Shown piece after piece: positions 50,855 through 59,632 of a stretch of DNA of 64,000 nt (position 1 is its first letter; each line of letters opens with the position of its first letter). This DNA comes from Paenibacillus sp. FSL R10-2734. Lineage in GTDB: Bacteria; Bacillota; Bacilli; Paenibacillales; Paenibacillaceae. The stretch lies in NCBI RefSeq assembly GCF_037963865.1, contig NZ_CP150170.1, positions 992,001-1,056,000 of the forward strand, given 5' to 3'. The position numbers were made by a program, and so were the translations under genes. Below the pieces are notes generated by a model. It did no database searches, was not told where the DNA came from, and saw only the letters and a program-made list of their open reading frames with translations.

Positions 50855-51853
50855 ATGTTTAGCAAGGATATCGGAATCGACCTCGGCACGGCCAATGTGC
50901 TCATACATGTTAAGGGAAGGGGAGTCGTTCTGGATGAACCTTCCGTGGTCACAATTGAAAGTGATACGAAGAGAGTCCTTGCGGTGGGAGAACAGGCACG
51001 TCGCATGGTTGGACGTACACCTGGAAATATAATAACGATCCGTCCTCTACGGGATGGTGTCATTGCAGATTTTGAAGTCACGGAAATGATGCTGAAGTAT
51101 TTTATCGACCGCGTTGGCGGCCGTTCCTGGTACGCACGGCCCCGTATTCTGATTTGCGCCCCTACTAATATTACATCTGTGGAACAGAAGTCCATACGGG
51201 ATGCGGCAGAACGTAGCGGGGCCAAGGAAGTATTTATGGAAGAAGAGCCAAAGGCCGCTGCAATTGGAGCGGGAATGGATATTTATCAACCAAGTGGGAA
51301 TATGGTCGTCGATATCGGTGGCGGAACGACGGATGTAGCCGTGCTTTCTATGGGCGACGTCGTTACCGCTTCTTCGATTAAAGTCGCTGGAGACAAGTTC
51401 GATGAGGCCATTTTAAGATATATTAAACAAAAGTATAAATTGTTAATCGGCGAACGAACAGCAGAGGATATTAAGCTTACTATTGGTACGGTTCGTCCTG
51501 GTTTGATGAAGTCCGAGATGGATATTCGTGGTCGGGACATGGTAAGCGGACTACCCCAGACGCTCACTATTACGTCTGGCGAGATTAAGGAAGCGTTGTG
51601 GGATCCGGTTTCTTCCATTGTGGCTGCAGCTAAATCGGTATTAGAGCGTACACCACCAGAGTTGTCGGCGGACATCATTGACCGAGGTGTTGTTCTTACT
51701 GGTGGAGGTGCTTTGCTTAACGGATTGGACGAGCTGCTCTCAGAAGAATTGCACGTTCCTGTCTGGGTAGCTGAAGACCCTATGCACTGTGTAGTAAAAG
51801 GAACAGGGATTATGCTGGATAATTTGGACAAGGTCGTTAAGAAAAATTTCTAA
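50855..51853 (+). CDS. mbl: MreB-like cell-shape actin Mbl
   Basis: Actin-fold filament protein that guides lateral wall synthesis. The 332-residue protein has the phosphate 1 loop GIDLGTANVLIHVKGRG, GDGVIADF-like RPLRDGVIADFEVTE, MEEEPKAAAIGAGMD, phosphate 2 VDIGGGTTDVAVLSMG, and the adenosine motif LTGGGALLNGLDELL. Position after spoIIID is that of mbl in B. subtilis, which supports Mbl rather than MreB or MreBH. ATG 50855 follows a weak site (GGGGG at 10 bases). Confidence 0.94.
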   Translation: MFSKDIGIDLGTANVLIHVKGRGVVLDEPSVVTIESDTKRVLAVGEQARRMVGRTPGNIITIRPLRDGVIADFEVTEMMLKYFIDRVGGRSWYARPRILICAPTNITSVEQKSIRDAAERSGAKEVFMEEEPKAAAIGAGMDIYQPSGNMVVDIGGGTTDVAVLSMGDVVTASSIKVAGDKFDEAILRYIKQKYKLLIGERTAEDIKLTIGTVRPGLMKSEMDIRGRDMVSGLPQTLTITSGEIKEALWDPVSSIVAAAKSVLERTPPELSADIIDRGVVLTGGGALLNGLDELLSEELHVPVWVAEDPMHCVVKGTGIMLDNLDKVVKKNF

Positions 51854-51900
51854 GCAGCCGATATAAAAGGTAGCATTAGATTCGGAAGGAGACTACCTTC

Positions 51901-52779
51901 ATGATAAGAGGATTATATACGGCCGCTGCAGGTATGGTTGCGCAGCAGCGTAGACACGATACGGCAACACAAAACATCGCTAACTTAAATACAACGGGAT
52001 ATAAGCAGGTTGACAGTGTTAATCGTGCTTTTCCGGATGTCTTGATCTCTGCTATGAGTAATGGCACTACCACGCCGGTTGGGCGCCTTAACACGGGCGT
52101 TTTTGCGGAACAGTCGATATCCCAATATTTACAGGGGGATTTAAGGGAGAGCGGCAAGTCTATGGATTTTGCTTTATCTACGGATTTGCAAATGGTCGAC
52201 CCTGTGACGGGTCAGAATATAGCCTTTGATGGTTCAGGGAAGTACGTAAGTCCTGATGGCGAGGTTATTTACCGTCCACAGGCTTTCTTTACTGTTCAGG
52301 ATGTTGAGGGCAATAACTTATTTACCCGGAATGGAAGCTTCTCAGTAAATGCGGCTACCGGAGAAGTGTTGAGCAGTGGAGGTTTCAAGGTTCTTGATTC
52401 CACAGGCCAGCCTCTCGTCTTGACAGGAAATCAGGACACCCTTAAAGTGGACGGGCAGGGTAATGTACTGAGTCCAGTAACAGGACTTCCGACTGGGACT
52501 AAACTTGGTGTGAGTGTAGTTACAAAGCCACACGAACTAGTGCGTGATGGTAATGGTGTGTTTCACGCGGATGATGTAGCGGCGGCGGACATTCGTTATT
52601 CCAATGCAACTGATAACTTACAGGTGCGTCAAGGATATTTAGAGGGATCCAATGTTGATCCTACTCAGGTTACTGTAGATTTGAATGCCGCATACCGGGC
52701 GTATGAAGCGAATCAAAAGATCGTTCAATACTATGATAGCAGCTTGCAGAAGGCTGTAAATGAAGTTGGCAGGGTATAG
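51901..52779 (+). CDS. flhO: Flagellar hook-basal body protein FlhO (FlgF/FlgG family)
   Basis: Rod-type protein of the flagellum, 292 residues. The N-terminal rod domain RGLYTAAAGMVAQQRRHDTATQNIANLNTTGYK and the C-terminal helix VDLNAAYRAYEANQKIVQYYD are the axial-protein coiled-coil ends; the middle is the beta-rich hook domain. It is first of a tandem pair. GGAAGGAG precedes ATG 51901. Location after mbl matches B. subtilis flhO. Confidence 0.92.
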   Translation: MIRGLYTAAAGMVAQQRRHDTATQNIANLNTTGYKQVDSVNRAFPDVLISAMSNGTTTPVGRLNTGVFAEQSISQYLQGDLRESGKSMDFALSTDLQMVDPVTGQNIAFDGSGKYVSPDGEVIYRPQAFFTVQDVEGNNLFTRNGSFSVNAATGEVLSSGGFKVLDSTGQPLVLTGNQDTLKVDGQGNVLSPVTGLPTGTKLGVSVVTKPHELVRDGNGVFHADDVAAADIRYSNATDNLQVRQGYLEGSNVDPTQVTVDLNAAYRAYEANQKIVQYYDSSLQKAVNEVGRV

Positions 52780-52794
52780 ACTGCTTTATGAATT

Positions 52795-52814
52795 GAGCTT
52801 TACAGGTAAAGCTT
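52795..52814 (+). repeat. GAGCTTTAC hairpin abutting the flhP ribosome site
   Basis: GAGCTTTACaGGTAAAGCTT followed directly by ATAGGAGG. Same family as the hairpins before atpG and atpC. Confidence 0.7.
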
Positions 52815-52830
52815 ATAGGAGGTTTGATCT

Positions 52831-53652
52831 ATGAACAACTCAACGATTAGTGCAGCAGTCTCCATGTCCAGCCTTCAGCAGCGGCTTGATATTATAGCGG
52901 ATAATCTAGCTAATATGGATACCAATGGTTATAAAAGCAAGCAAGGCTCCTTTGAGGATGTGCTGACTCGTGTACAGCAGCAATCGGATGATTATGATCA
53001 GCCGGGCCGCGCTACACCTTTGGGCTTCAATATCGGTTTTGGGACTTATGTACCTTCGATTACAACGAATTGGGAGGAAGGCCCGCTTAAAGAAACGGGT
53101 AATCCTACCGATTTGGCACTTCAAGGCAATGGACTTTTTGGAGTTCAAGTCAATGGCACTACGGCCTATACACGTCAGGGTGATTTTCACTTTACTCCAG
53201 ATGCAGCAGATGCAACGAAGATGGTCCTTGTAGATAATACAGGTAATCCTGTACTGAATACAGAAGGTACTCCTTTAACGGTCCCTGTGGGTGTGAATGC
53301 AGCTATCGATGAATCTGGCCGTGTATTAACGAAACAGACAGAGAATGGACCTGTTCAGGTAGCAGGTACTATAATGATTGTAGAACCTAAGACACAGAAT
53401 GCTTTAAAGGCAGTGGACGGAAATTTCTATATGCTTGCCGATGGAGTTACAGCACAGCAGGCTTTTGTACAAAGAGCAGCAGGTGAGGCTTCTGGAATTG
53501 GAGTGCGCTCAGGGTGGCTGGAGCAGTCGAATGTCGATATGACCACAGAAATGACACAAATGATGCAGATTCAACGTACGTATCAACTCACAGCTCGGGC
53601 GCTTTCTTCCAGTGATCAGATGCTAGGTCTGGCCAATAACATGCGCGGGTAG
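52831..53652 (+). CDS. flhP: Flagellar hook-basal body protein FlhP (FlgF/FlgG family)
   Basis: Second rod protein, 273 residues. N-terminal ISAAVSMSSLQQRLDIIADN, LANMDTNGYKSKQGSFEDVL, and C-terminal SNVDMTTEMTQMMQIQRTYQ with ALSSSDQMLGLANNMRG are standard rod-protein ends. ATG 52831 follows AGGAGG at eight bases. It pairs with flhO and is followed by a small membrane protein gene after 10 bases. Confidence 0.92.
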   Translation: MNNSTISAAVSMSSLQQRLDIIADNLANMDTNGYKSKQGSFEDVLTRVQQQSDDYDQPGRATPLGFNIGFGTYVPSITTNWEEGPLKETGNPTDLALQGNGLFGVQVNGTTAYTRQGDFHFTPDAADATKMVLVDNTGNPVLNTEGTPLTVPVGVNAAIDESGRVLTKQTENGPVQVAGTIMIVEPKTQNALKAVDGNFYMLADGVTAQQAFVQRAAGEASGIGVRSGWLEQSNVDMTTEMTQMMQIQRTYQLTARALSSSDQMLGLANNMRG

Positions 53653-53662
53653 AGGTGAAGGA

Positions 53663-53899
53663 ATGGAACGTCAGAAAAAGGTGAAACCGGAAAACAAACC
53701 AGAAGACAAGAAAGAGACGAAGCGGCGAGGCGTTTCAAAATGGACACTCATCCAGTGGGTTCTTATTCCCTTGCTTCTCATAGCTGCACTTGGAGGCGGG
53801 CTGGCCGTCGGTTACGTCGTCCTTGGCAAGAAAGAGTTTAGCGATGTTCTACAATGGAGCACGTGGAAACATGTATATGATTTGGTTTTTGCTCCATAA
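53663..53899 (+). CDS. EpuA-like small membrane protein
   Basis: A 78-residue protein: a very charged N-terminus (KKVKPENKPEDKKETKRR), one membrane helix (about 32-56), and a short outside tail GYVVLGKKEFSDVLQWSTWKHVYDLV. The G-Y-V-V-L-G and D-V-x-x-W-x-T-W-x-H motifs fit the EpuA family (PF11772), often mislabelled as an RNA polymerase beta subunit because some homologues are fused to it or misannotated. Function unknown; the place after flhP is conserved in Bacillales. ATG 53663 follows GAGGTGAAGG. Confidence 0.75.
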   Translation: MERQKKVKPENKPEDKKETKRRGVSKWTLIQWVLIPLLLIAALGGGLAVGYVVLGKKEFSDVLQWSTWKHVYDLVFAP

Positions 53900-53914
53900 T
53901 TAATGATGATAACG

Positions 53915-53946
53915 ACTCCCTTGTTATATAAGGGAGTTTTCTTTTT
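53915..53946 (+). terminator. Rho-independent terminator after the mbl-flhOP unit
   Basis: Stem ACTCCCTT / AAGGGAGT, seven-base loop, T-rich tail interrupted by one C. Confidence 0.8.
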
Positions 53947-53960
53947 TATACGGATAAATG

Positions 53961-54050
53961 TATAATGGTGGGGGGCCTCGGGCAGCAAAAAGGGCCCTCT
54001 CCGCCATGCTGCCGCATCCGGTGGAGAAAGCCCCTTATCTTAACCTCCAC
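53961..54050 (+). other. GC-rich, possibly structured leader upstream of fabZ
   Basis: After a TATAAT at 53961-53966 comes a G-rich stretch with several competing pairings: GGCAGC (53981-53986) / GCTGCC (54008-54013), TCTCCGCC (53998-54005) / GGTGGAGA (54020-54027), and GGGGC (53971 onward) / GCCCC (54030-54034). It matches no riboswitch class I know. It may be a leader RNA of fabZ or a remnant. Confidence 0.25.
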
Positions 54051-54155
54051 TTCTGCAGTTGGTGAAGGATAATTATAGTTTTTACCGAAGTTGCCTAAAT
54101 TTATGCAGTTCGGCAAAGAATAAATGAAGTAACATCCGAAAGGAGTTTTGTTATA

Positions 54156-54578
54156 ATGCTGGATATCAACCAAATTCAAGAAATTATCCCCCATCGCCCT
54201 CCATTTCTACTGGTGGACAGAATTACCGAGATTGAAATGGGTAAACGGGCTGTAGGCATCAAAAATGTAACGATCAATGAACCTTTCTTCGTAGGCCATT
54301 TCCCAGGTTATCCGGTAATGCCGGGCGTACTGATTACAGAAGCTCTTGCACAAGTTGGTGCGGTTGCTATTCTGGGAGTAGAAGCGAATCGCGGCCGAAT
54401 CGGCTTTTTAGCTGGTCTGGATGGATTCCGTTTCCGTGGTCAGGTCGTACCGGGAGATACTCTCAAGCTTGAAGTGGAGATCACTCGCCTTAAGGGCAGT
54501 ATCGGAAAAGGTCAAGCTACCGCATCGGTTGAGGGGAAAGTTGTAGCTTCTGGGGAAATTATGTTTGCTCTGAGCTAA
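54156..54578 (+). CDS. fabZ: 3-hydroxyacyl-ACP dehydratase FabZ
   Basis: Dehydrates beta-hydroxyacyl-ACP in type II fatty acid synthesis. The 140-residue hot-dog-fold protein has IIPHRPPFLLVDRI, the catalytic histidine in FVGHFPGYPVMPGV and the glutamate in LITEALAQVGA, plus GLDGFRFRGQVVPGDTL. ATG 54156 follows AAAGGAG. It is downstream of the flagellar pair as ywpB is in B. subtilis. Confidence 0.96.
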   Translation: MLDINQIQEIIPHRPPFLLVDRITEIEMGKRAVGIKNVTINEPFFVGHFPGYPVMPGVLITEALAQVGAVAILGVEANRGRIGFLAGLDGFRFRGQVVPGDTLKLEVEITRLKGSIGKGQATASVEGKVVASGEIMFALS

Positions 54579-54621
54579 TACTAATTAAATATACATTATA
54601 CATGGAGAAGGAGAGATTATA

Positions 54622-56343
54622 ATGACTCAATTAAGCCCAAAAGCGGCAGAAACCTTATCTCGCTGGTTGGAGAACGCCTCTGTTGATGAGTCAACGAAGG
54701 CGGAGCTGCGCGCTCTGGAGAACGAGCCACAGGAGCTAGAGGAACGATTTTATAGAGATCTAGAATTCGGTACAGGTGGCTTGCGCGGTGTAATTGGTGC
54801 GGGTAGTAATCGTATCAATCGTTATACGGTAGGTAGAGCGACTCAAGGCTTCGCTAATTATATTCTGGAGAAGCACACTGGAGAGGGCAGACCTTCTGTT
54901 GTTATCGCTCATGACTCCCGTCGTTTCTCGCCTGAATTCACACTTGAGGCTGCTCTTGTATTAGCTGCTAATGGCATTGAGGCTCATTTATTCACTTCTC
55001 TGCGCTCAACACCGCAACTGTCGTTCAGCGTGCGTCACTTGAAAGCAACGGGTGGTATTGTGATTACTGCGAGCCATAATCCTCCTGAATATAATGGTTA
55101 CAAGGTCTATAATTCAGAAGGGGGACAGCTTGTACCTCACGAAGCCGAAAAGGTCATTTCCTACATACTAGAAGTTGACACTTTTGATGGTGTAAAACGG
55201 ATTTCCCAAGAAGAAGCTGAAGCTCAAGGACTGCTGCACTGGCTTGGGGAGAAGGATGACGAAGCTTTTACCGATACCGTCGCTGCGGTTAGTCTTGCAA
55301 GTGAAGAAATTGCCTCTACGCTTGGAAAAGACTTCAAAATCGTATACACCCCGCTACATGGTACTGGTAACCTGCCAGTTCGTCGTGTGCTTGAGAAAAT
55401 CGGTTTTACACAGGTGCATGTTGTACCAGAGCAAGAACAACCAGATTCCGAATTTTCCACGGTGAAGTCACCAAACCCAGAGGAACGCGAAGCCTTTACA
55501 CTGGCAATGAAGCTGGGTGAAGAGTTGAATGCTGACCTCCTGATTGGCACGGATCCCGATGCAGACCGAATGGGTGCAGTAGTTCGCGACAATGAAGGTA
55601 AGTTTGTTGTTCTATCCGGCAATCAATCCGGAGCTCTGATGATTCATTACTATTTAAGTCGTCTACAGGAACAAGGAAAGCTACCTAGCAATGGAGCGGT
55701 TGTAAAGACTATCGTGACGAGCGAGATGGGGGCTGCTGTAGCCTCTCATTATGGTGCAACTATATTTAATACGCTAACGGGCTTCAAATATATTGGGGAA
55801 AAAATGACTCAATTCGAACAATCCGGAGATTACACATATCTTTTCGGTTATGAAGAAAGCTATGGTTATCTTGCAGGCAACTATGCCCGTGATAAGGATG
55901 CCGTTGTTGCTGCTATGCTGATCGCTGAAGCAGGTGCTTATTACAAAGCTCAAGGTAAAACATTGTATGATGTTCTTCAGGAATTGTACGAGCAGTTCGG
56001 ATACTTCTTGGAAAGCTTGGAATCCCGTACATTGAAAGGCAAGGATGGCGTTGCGCAAATTCAAGGTATTATGAATGATTGGCGTAAGAATGCACCACAA
56101 GAAATTGTGGGATCTGCCGTTACAGAGGTTCTGGATTATTCGCTAGGCTTGAATGGTCTGCCGAAGGAAAATGTATTGAAATATTTACTGGCTGACGGAT
56201 CTTGGTTCTGCCTGCGTCCTTCCGGTACAGAACCAAAAATTAAAGTTTATTTTGCGGTTGTTGGTGAATCCTTGCAGAATGCCAAGGACAAGGTAGCTGC
56301 ACTATCCAAGCAGGTTATGGCACGTGTTGACGGGGAACAATAA
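54622..56343 (+). CDS. pgcA: Alpha-phosphoglucomutase
   Basis: Interconverts glucose-6-P and glucose-1-P, the route to UDP-glucose for teichoic acids and glycolipids. The 573-residue protein belongs to the alpha-D-phosphohexomutase superfamily: FGTGGLRGVIGAGSNRIN, the phosphoserine S151 in TASHNPPEYNGYKVY, the metal loop GTDPDADRMG near 310, the sugar loop FGYEESYGYLAG, and the phosphate-binding RPSGTEPKIKVYF at the C-terminus. ATG 54622 follows GAAGGAGAG. PgcA rather than GlmM or PMM by length and sugar loop. Confidence 0.93.
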   Translation: MTQLSPKAAETLSRWLENASVDESTKAELRALENEPQELEERFYRDLEFGTGGLRGVIGAGSNRINRYTVGRATQGFANYILEKHTGEGRPSVVIAHDSRRFSPEFTLEAALVLAANGIEAHLFTSLRSTPQLSFSVRHLKATGGIVITASHNPPEYNGYKVYNSEGGQLVPHEAEKVISYILEVDTFDGVKRISQEEAEAQGLLHWLGEKDDEAFTDTVAAVSLASEEIASTLGKDFKIVYTPLHGTGNLPVRRVLEKIGFTQVHVVPEQEQPDSEFSTVKSPNPEEREAFTLAMKLGEELNADLLIGTDPDADRMGAVVRDNEGKFVVLSGNQSGALMIHYYLSRLQEQGKLPSNGAVVKTIVTSEMGAAVASHYGATIFNTLTGFKYIGEKMTQFEQSGDYTYLFGYEESYGYLAGNYARDKDAVVAAMLIAEAGAYYKAQGKTLYDVLQELYEQFGYFLESLESRTLKGKDGVAQIQGIMNDWRKNAPQEIVGSAVTEVLDYSLGLNGLPKENVLKYLLADGSWFCLRPSGTEPKIKVYFAVVGESLQNAKDKVAALSKQVMARVDGEQ

Positions 56344-56390
56344 AAAAAGGTTATAGACCGCGCTCTATATTGTGAATTTATATTTTTTAC

Positions 56391-56435
56391 GTAGAAACGG
56401 GTACCGTCTCTAAAAGGATGACGATCCGTTTCTAC
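56391..56435 (+). repeat. AGAAACGG hairpin repeat between pgcA and the DUF5693 gene
   Basis: Perfect ten-base outer stem GTAGAAACGG (56391-56400) / CCGTTTCTAC (56426-56435) with inner TACCGTC / GATGACGA. It ends 27 bases before the next ribosome site. Confidence 0.65.
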
Positions 56436-56477
56436 TTTTGTAAAAAGAGCTTTGAAGTGAAAGAGGAGGTACTTTTG

Positions 56478-58514
56478 GTGCAGCAAAAATGGCAACGTTG
56501 GAATATTTCTTCCCGAAAGTGGCTGTGGATCATAGTTGTGGTTGGCGTTTTAGCTGCCTTGCCTGTTGTCTATGACCGTTTACAGACGGAGAAGTCTTCC
56601 AAGACAGTGGAATTTGTATTTGATTATCGTGATTTGGTTGAAGTCGCCAGCTATCGCACAAATCCGCAGGATTATATTTCAGAACAGCTTGATCGCCTAA
56701 AGGATGCTGGTGTACAAAGTATGGCGATTTACGAAAGCACGCTGGAAGATTACCGTAAGGCGCGTCGTCTAATGATGTGGGGTGCGGCTGATATAGCTAA
56801 TCTTACGGATACGGTCATTCCAGAGAATGAGAACTTTACCTATGTTCTTTTTACTAATCCTAATTACTACGATGCCTTAGCCCCAGTTATAAAGGAGGCA
56901 TTCGGCAATCTTGGAATTGCTTCCAGAGAGTGGAGCTTCCGCGGAGAACAAGGTCTTATTATTGAGACTCCAATAGAAGATGCTACACTGAAGCCGCTTC
57001 AGCCCGACCCGTTTACACTGGAGATGCTGCATGACAAAGGATTCTCCATTGTACCCCGTCTAGTAGATTCTCTGACTTATAATAAAGCGACAGTTGAGGC
57101 GCTGTTGGATCGTTATGAGGAATTGGGTGTCAAACGGATCCTTTTTGAAGGAGAGTCCGTTAAAGGATTTAATGATGATGTCGATACTGGCAGTATCACT
57201 GACTTTGCTAATCTCCTAAAAGAACGTGGAATCGGAATTGCAGCGATTGAAAATATTAAGAAACAGCAGAAGGGCTTTAACAAGCTTGCTTATTTGCTGG
57301 ACTATAATGTGACACGGCTATATTCCCTTAGCGAGGGAGATTCTGCCTTAGATCCAAAAGTGATCTCGGACCGTTTCGCTCTGGCGACAAAGGATCGCAA
57401 TATCCGTATGATTTATCTAAATACCATTCCTTCACGGAATACAGCTAAGGCGCAGATTACAGATACGCTGGACAACCTTATCACCAGTCTAAGTGATCCT
57501 GGGGGCGCCGTTGAGCAGATCAAAGACAATGGGTTTAAGCTAGGACAAGCTACGGCATTTGAGGTTGTGGATTCGTCTTATCAGCGTTACTTCAAGCTAG
57601 TTGCGGTAGTTGGCGCAGTATCTTTAGTAGCTCTGCTGATCTCTTACTTCATTCCTTGGCTTACGATCCCTGCTTGGGTGCTAGGATTACTGGGTAGTGC
57701 AGGACTTATGGTGTTGAAACCAGAGCTGTTTGAGCAAGCACTAGCGCTTGCCGCAGCAATAAGTGCACCGACACTTGCCGTTGTACTAGCTATTCGTAAG
57801 GTCAATGAAATGGGGCCTCCTCTGCGGAGCAATGCCCTTACCTATAAGGTTATGAGCCCGCAACGACGGTTTACGCATAGTCTGGTGCTTTATCTGAAGA
57901 CTTCATTAATTTCTTTGAGCGCTGTACCATTCGTGATCGCGCTACTGAATAACATTACCTATAGTCTAGTGCTGAATCAGTTCCGTGGTGTTAGTCTACT
58001 TCATATGGCGCCTATCGGCCTTGTGGCACTTTATGTACTTTTATATCGTGGGGAGTTTGTCTTTAACAAGACAGGCAAGCTGCTACGAACACCTATCACA
58101 CTGGCTTGGGTTATTGCAGCTGGAGTCCTTGGGGTCGTGGGTATGTATTACTTAAGTCGTACCGGAAACGGTGGCAATGTTAGTTCATTGGAAATGGCTT
58201 TCCGAACATTCCTCGAGAATGCGGTCGGTGTCCGACCGCGTAATAAAGAGTTTTTGCTGGCTCATCCATTATTAATTCTTGGCGCATTCCTGGCCTTTAG
58301 GTACCGGAGTGCAGCGTTCATTATGATTATTGCCGTAATTGGTCAGCTCTCCATGGTGGATACCTTTGCACACATTCATTCGCCTGTTCTGATCTCCCTG
58401 GTTCGGGGATTACTCGGCCTTGGACTCGGACTGATCATTGGTGTAATTGCCGTAATCGTATGGCAGATTGCAGAAGGGTGTTGGAAACGATGGTCGCCAC
58501 TCCTAAAAAGATAG
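56478..58514 (+). CDS. DUF5693 family polytopic membrane protein
   Basis: A 678-residue protein. After a basic N-terminus and one membrane helix (about 16-34) comes a soluble outside domain of about 340 residues (KTVEFVFDYRDLVEVASYRT ... GVQSMAIYESTLEDY), then about nine membrane helices to the end. This architecture and the position before csaB are typical of the DUF5693 proteins of Paenibacillaceae and Bacillales; the function is unknown but context suggests a role in surface polymer assembly or export. GTG 56478 follows GAGGAGGT at seven bases; a longer frame to 56418 would contain the hairpin repeat. It overlaps csaB by 25 bases. Confidence 0.85.
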   Translation: MQQKWQRWNISSRKWLWIIVVVGVLAALPVVYDRLQTEKSSKTVEFVFDYRDLVEVASYRTNPQDYISEQLDRLKDAGVQSMAIYESTLEDYRKARRLMMWGAADIANLTDTVIPENENFTYVLFTNPNYYDALAPVIKEAFGNLGIASREWSFRGEQGLIIETPIEDATLKPLQPDPFTLEMLHDKGFSIVPRLVDSLTYNKATVEALLDRYEELGVKRILFEGESVKGFNDDVDTGSITDFANLLKERGIGIAAIENIKKQQKGFNKLAYLLDYNVTRLYSLSEGDSALDPKVISDRFALATKDRNIRMIYLNTIPSRNTAKAQITDTLDNLITSLSDPGGAVEQIKDNGFKLGQATAFEVVDSSYQRYFKLVAVVGAVSLVALLISYFIPWLTIPAWVLGLLGSAGLMVLKPELFEQALALAAAISAPTLAVVLAIRKVNEMGPPLRSNALTYKVMSPQRRFTHSLVLYLKTSLISLSAVPFVIALLNNITYSLVLNQFRGVSLLHMAPIGLVALYVLLYRGEFVFNKTGKLLRTPITLAWVIAAGVLGVVGMYYLSRTGNGGNVSSLEMAFRTFLENAVGVRPRNKEFLLAHPLLILGAFLAFRYRSAAFIMIIAVIGQLSMVDTFAHIHSPVLISLVRGLLGLGLGLIIGVIAVIVWQIAEGCWKRWSPLLKR

Positions 58515-59626
58515 TTATCTCCGGTTATTATGGTTTCCGTAACAGCGGGGATGAGGCAGTTTTGCAGTCCATTCTAATTGCATTGCAGAAACAGTCTCAA
58601 GCTACAGGAATATCAATTGAGCCTATAGTATTGTCCATTGATCCTGAATGGACCAGTGCAACCTACAGGGTGAAATCCGTGCACCGGATGAAGCTTGGTG
58701 AAGTGCGTCAAGCCATCTATGAGAGTTCTGGTCTGATCAGCGGTGGTGGGAGTTTACTGCAAGATGTAACGGGAAGCAAGAGTATCCCGTATTATCTTGG
58801 CATAATCAAGCTTGCGCAGTGGATGGGTAGACCGACCTTTATTTATGCTCAAGGAATCGGACCGGTAAACCGTAAGCTTTTCCACCCTTTAATCAAAGCC
58901 GTATTTCGTAAATGTACCTATATATCTGTGCGGGATGAACAATCCCGCGAGCTTCTTCTATCTATGGGGCTCGAACAGAAGAACATAGAGGTTGTTCCCG
59001 ACCCTGTAATGGGCTTGTCACTACCAGAGGACGCGGAGGAAGCTGAACAATCTCCAGAATCATCAGATTCACTTCCAGTGATCGGGATATCGGTACGGTA
59101 TTGGGAGCAAGACCGTAAGGAGCTGGAGGCTCTTACACAAGGATTGATTAAAGCTAATCGTGAGGTTTCGTTGCATTTACGATTCCTCCCTTTTCACACC
59201 CCTTCGGATAATGAGGCTTCACGTTATGTGATGGAGAAGCTGGAAGAAAGTATTACAAGGGATGGTGGAAAGATCAGCATTTGTGAGGATGCTATTCACC
59301 CACAGCATATGCTTCGAGAAGTAGGACGATGCGATGTGCTGATCGGAATGCGGCTTCATAGCTTGATATACGCGGCTGGAAGACGTATTCCACTGATAGG
59401 TATTTCTTATGATCCGAAGATCGATCATTTTCTGAACAGAATTCAATGCCATCCTGTTGGAGCAACAAACACACTTGATGCTGAACATGTTGCTGTCGAG
59501 ATTGTCCATCTTTTGGGAACAGCAGAGGAATGGAGAACAGAACGGGGAAATGTCATTTCCAAGTTGATTCAAGAGGCAGGGGCACCAGCCCGACACATTG
59601 TAGAATATTTTCACCATAAAGGATGA
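58490..59626 (+). CDS. csaB: Polysaccharide pyruvyl transferase CsaB
   Basis: Adds a pyruvate ketal to the secondary cell-wall polysaccharide, creating the site to which SLH domains bind. The 378-residue protein has KIVISGYYGFRNSGDEAVLQ, LISGGGSLLQDVTGSKSIPY, FIYAQGIGPVNRKLFH, and VLIGMRLHSLIYAAGRRIP followed by GISYDPKIDHFLN, all typical of CsaB. ATG 58490 lies inside the previous gene with GAAGGGTG ten bases before it. The large secreted protein 2 kb downstream is a candidate client if it carries SLH domains beyond the window. Confidence 0.93.
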   Translation: MVATPKKIVISGYYGFRNSGDEAVLQSILIALQKQSQATGISIEPIVLSIDPEWTSATYRVKSVHRMKLGEVRQAIYESSGLISGGGSLLQDVTGSKSIPYYLGIIKLAQWMGRPTFIYAQGIGPVNRKLFHPLIKAVFRKCTYISVRDEQSRELLLSMGLEQKNIEVVPDPVMGLSLPEDAEEAEQSPESSDSLPVIGISVRYWEQDRKELEALTQGLIKANREVSLHLRFLPFHTPSDNEASRYVMEKLEESITRDGGKISICEDAIHPQHMLREVGRCDVLIGMRLHSLIYAAGRRIPLIGISYDPKIDHFLNRIQCHPVGATNTLDAEHVAVEIVHLLGTAEEWRTERGNVISKLIQEAGAPARHIVEYFHHKG

Positions 59627-59632
59627 TCTAAA

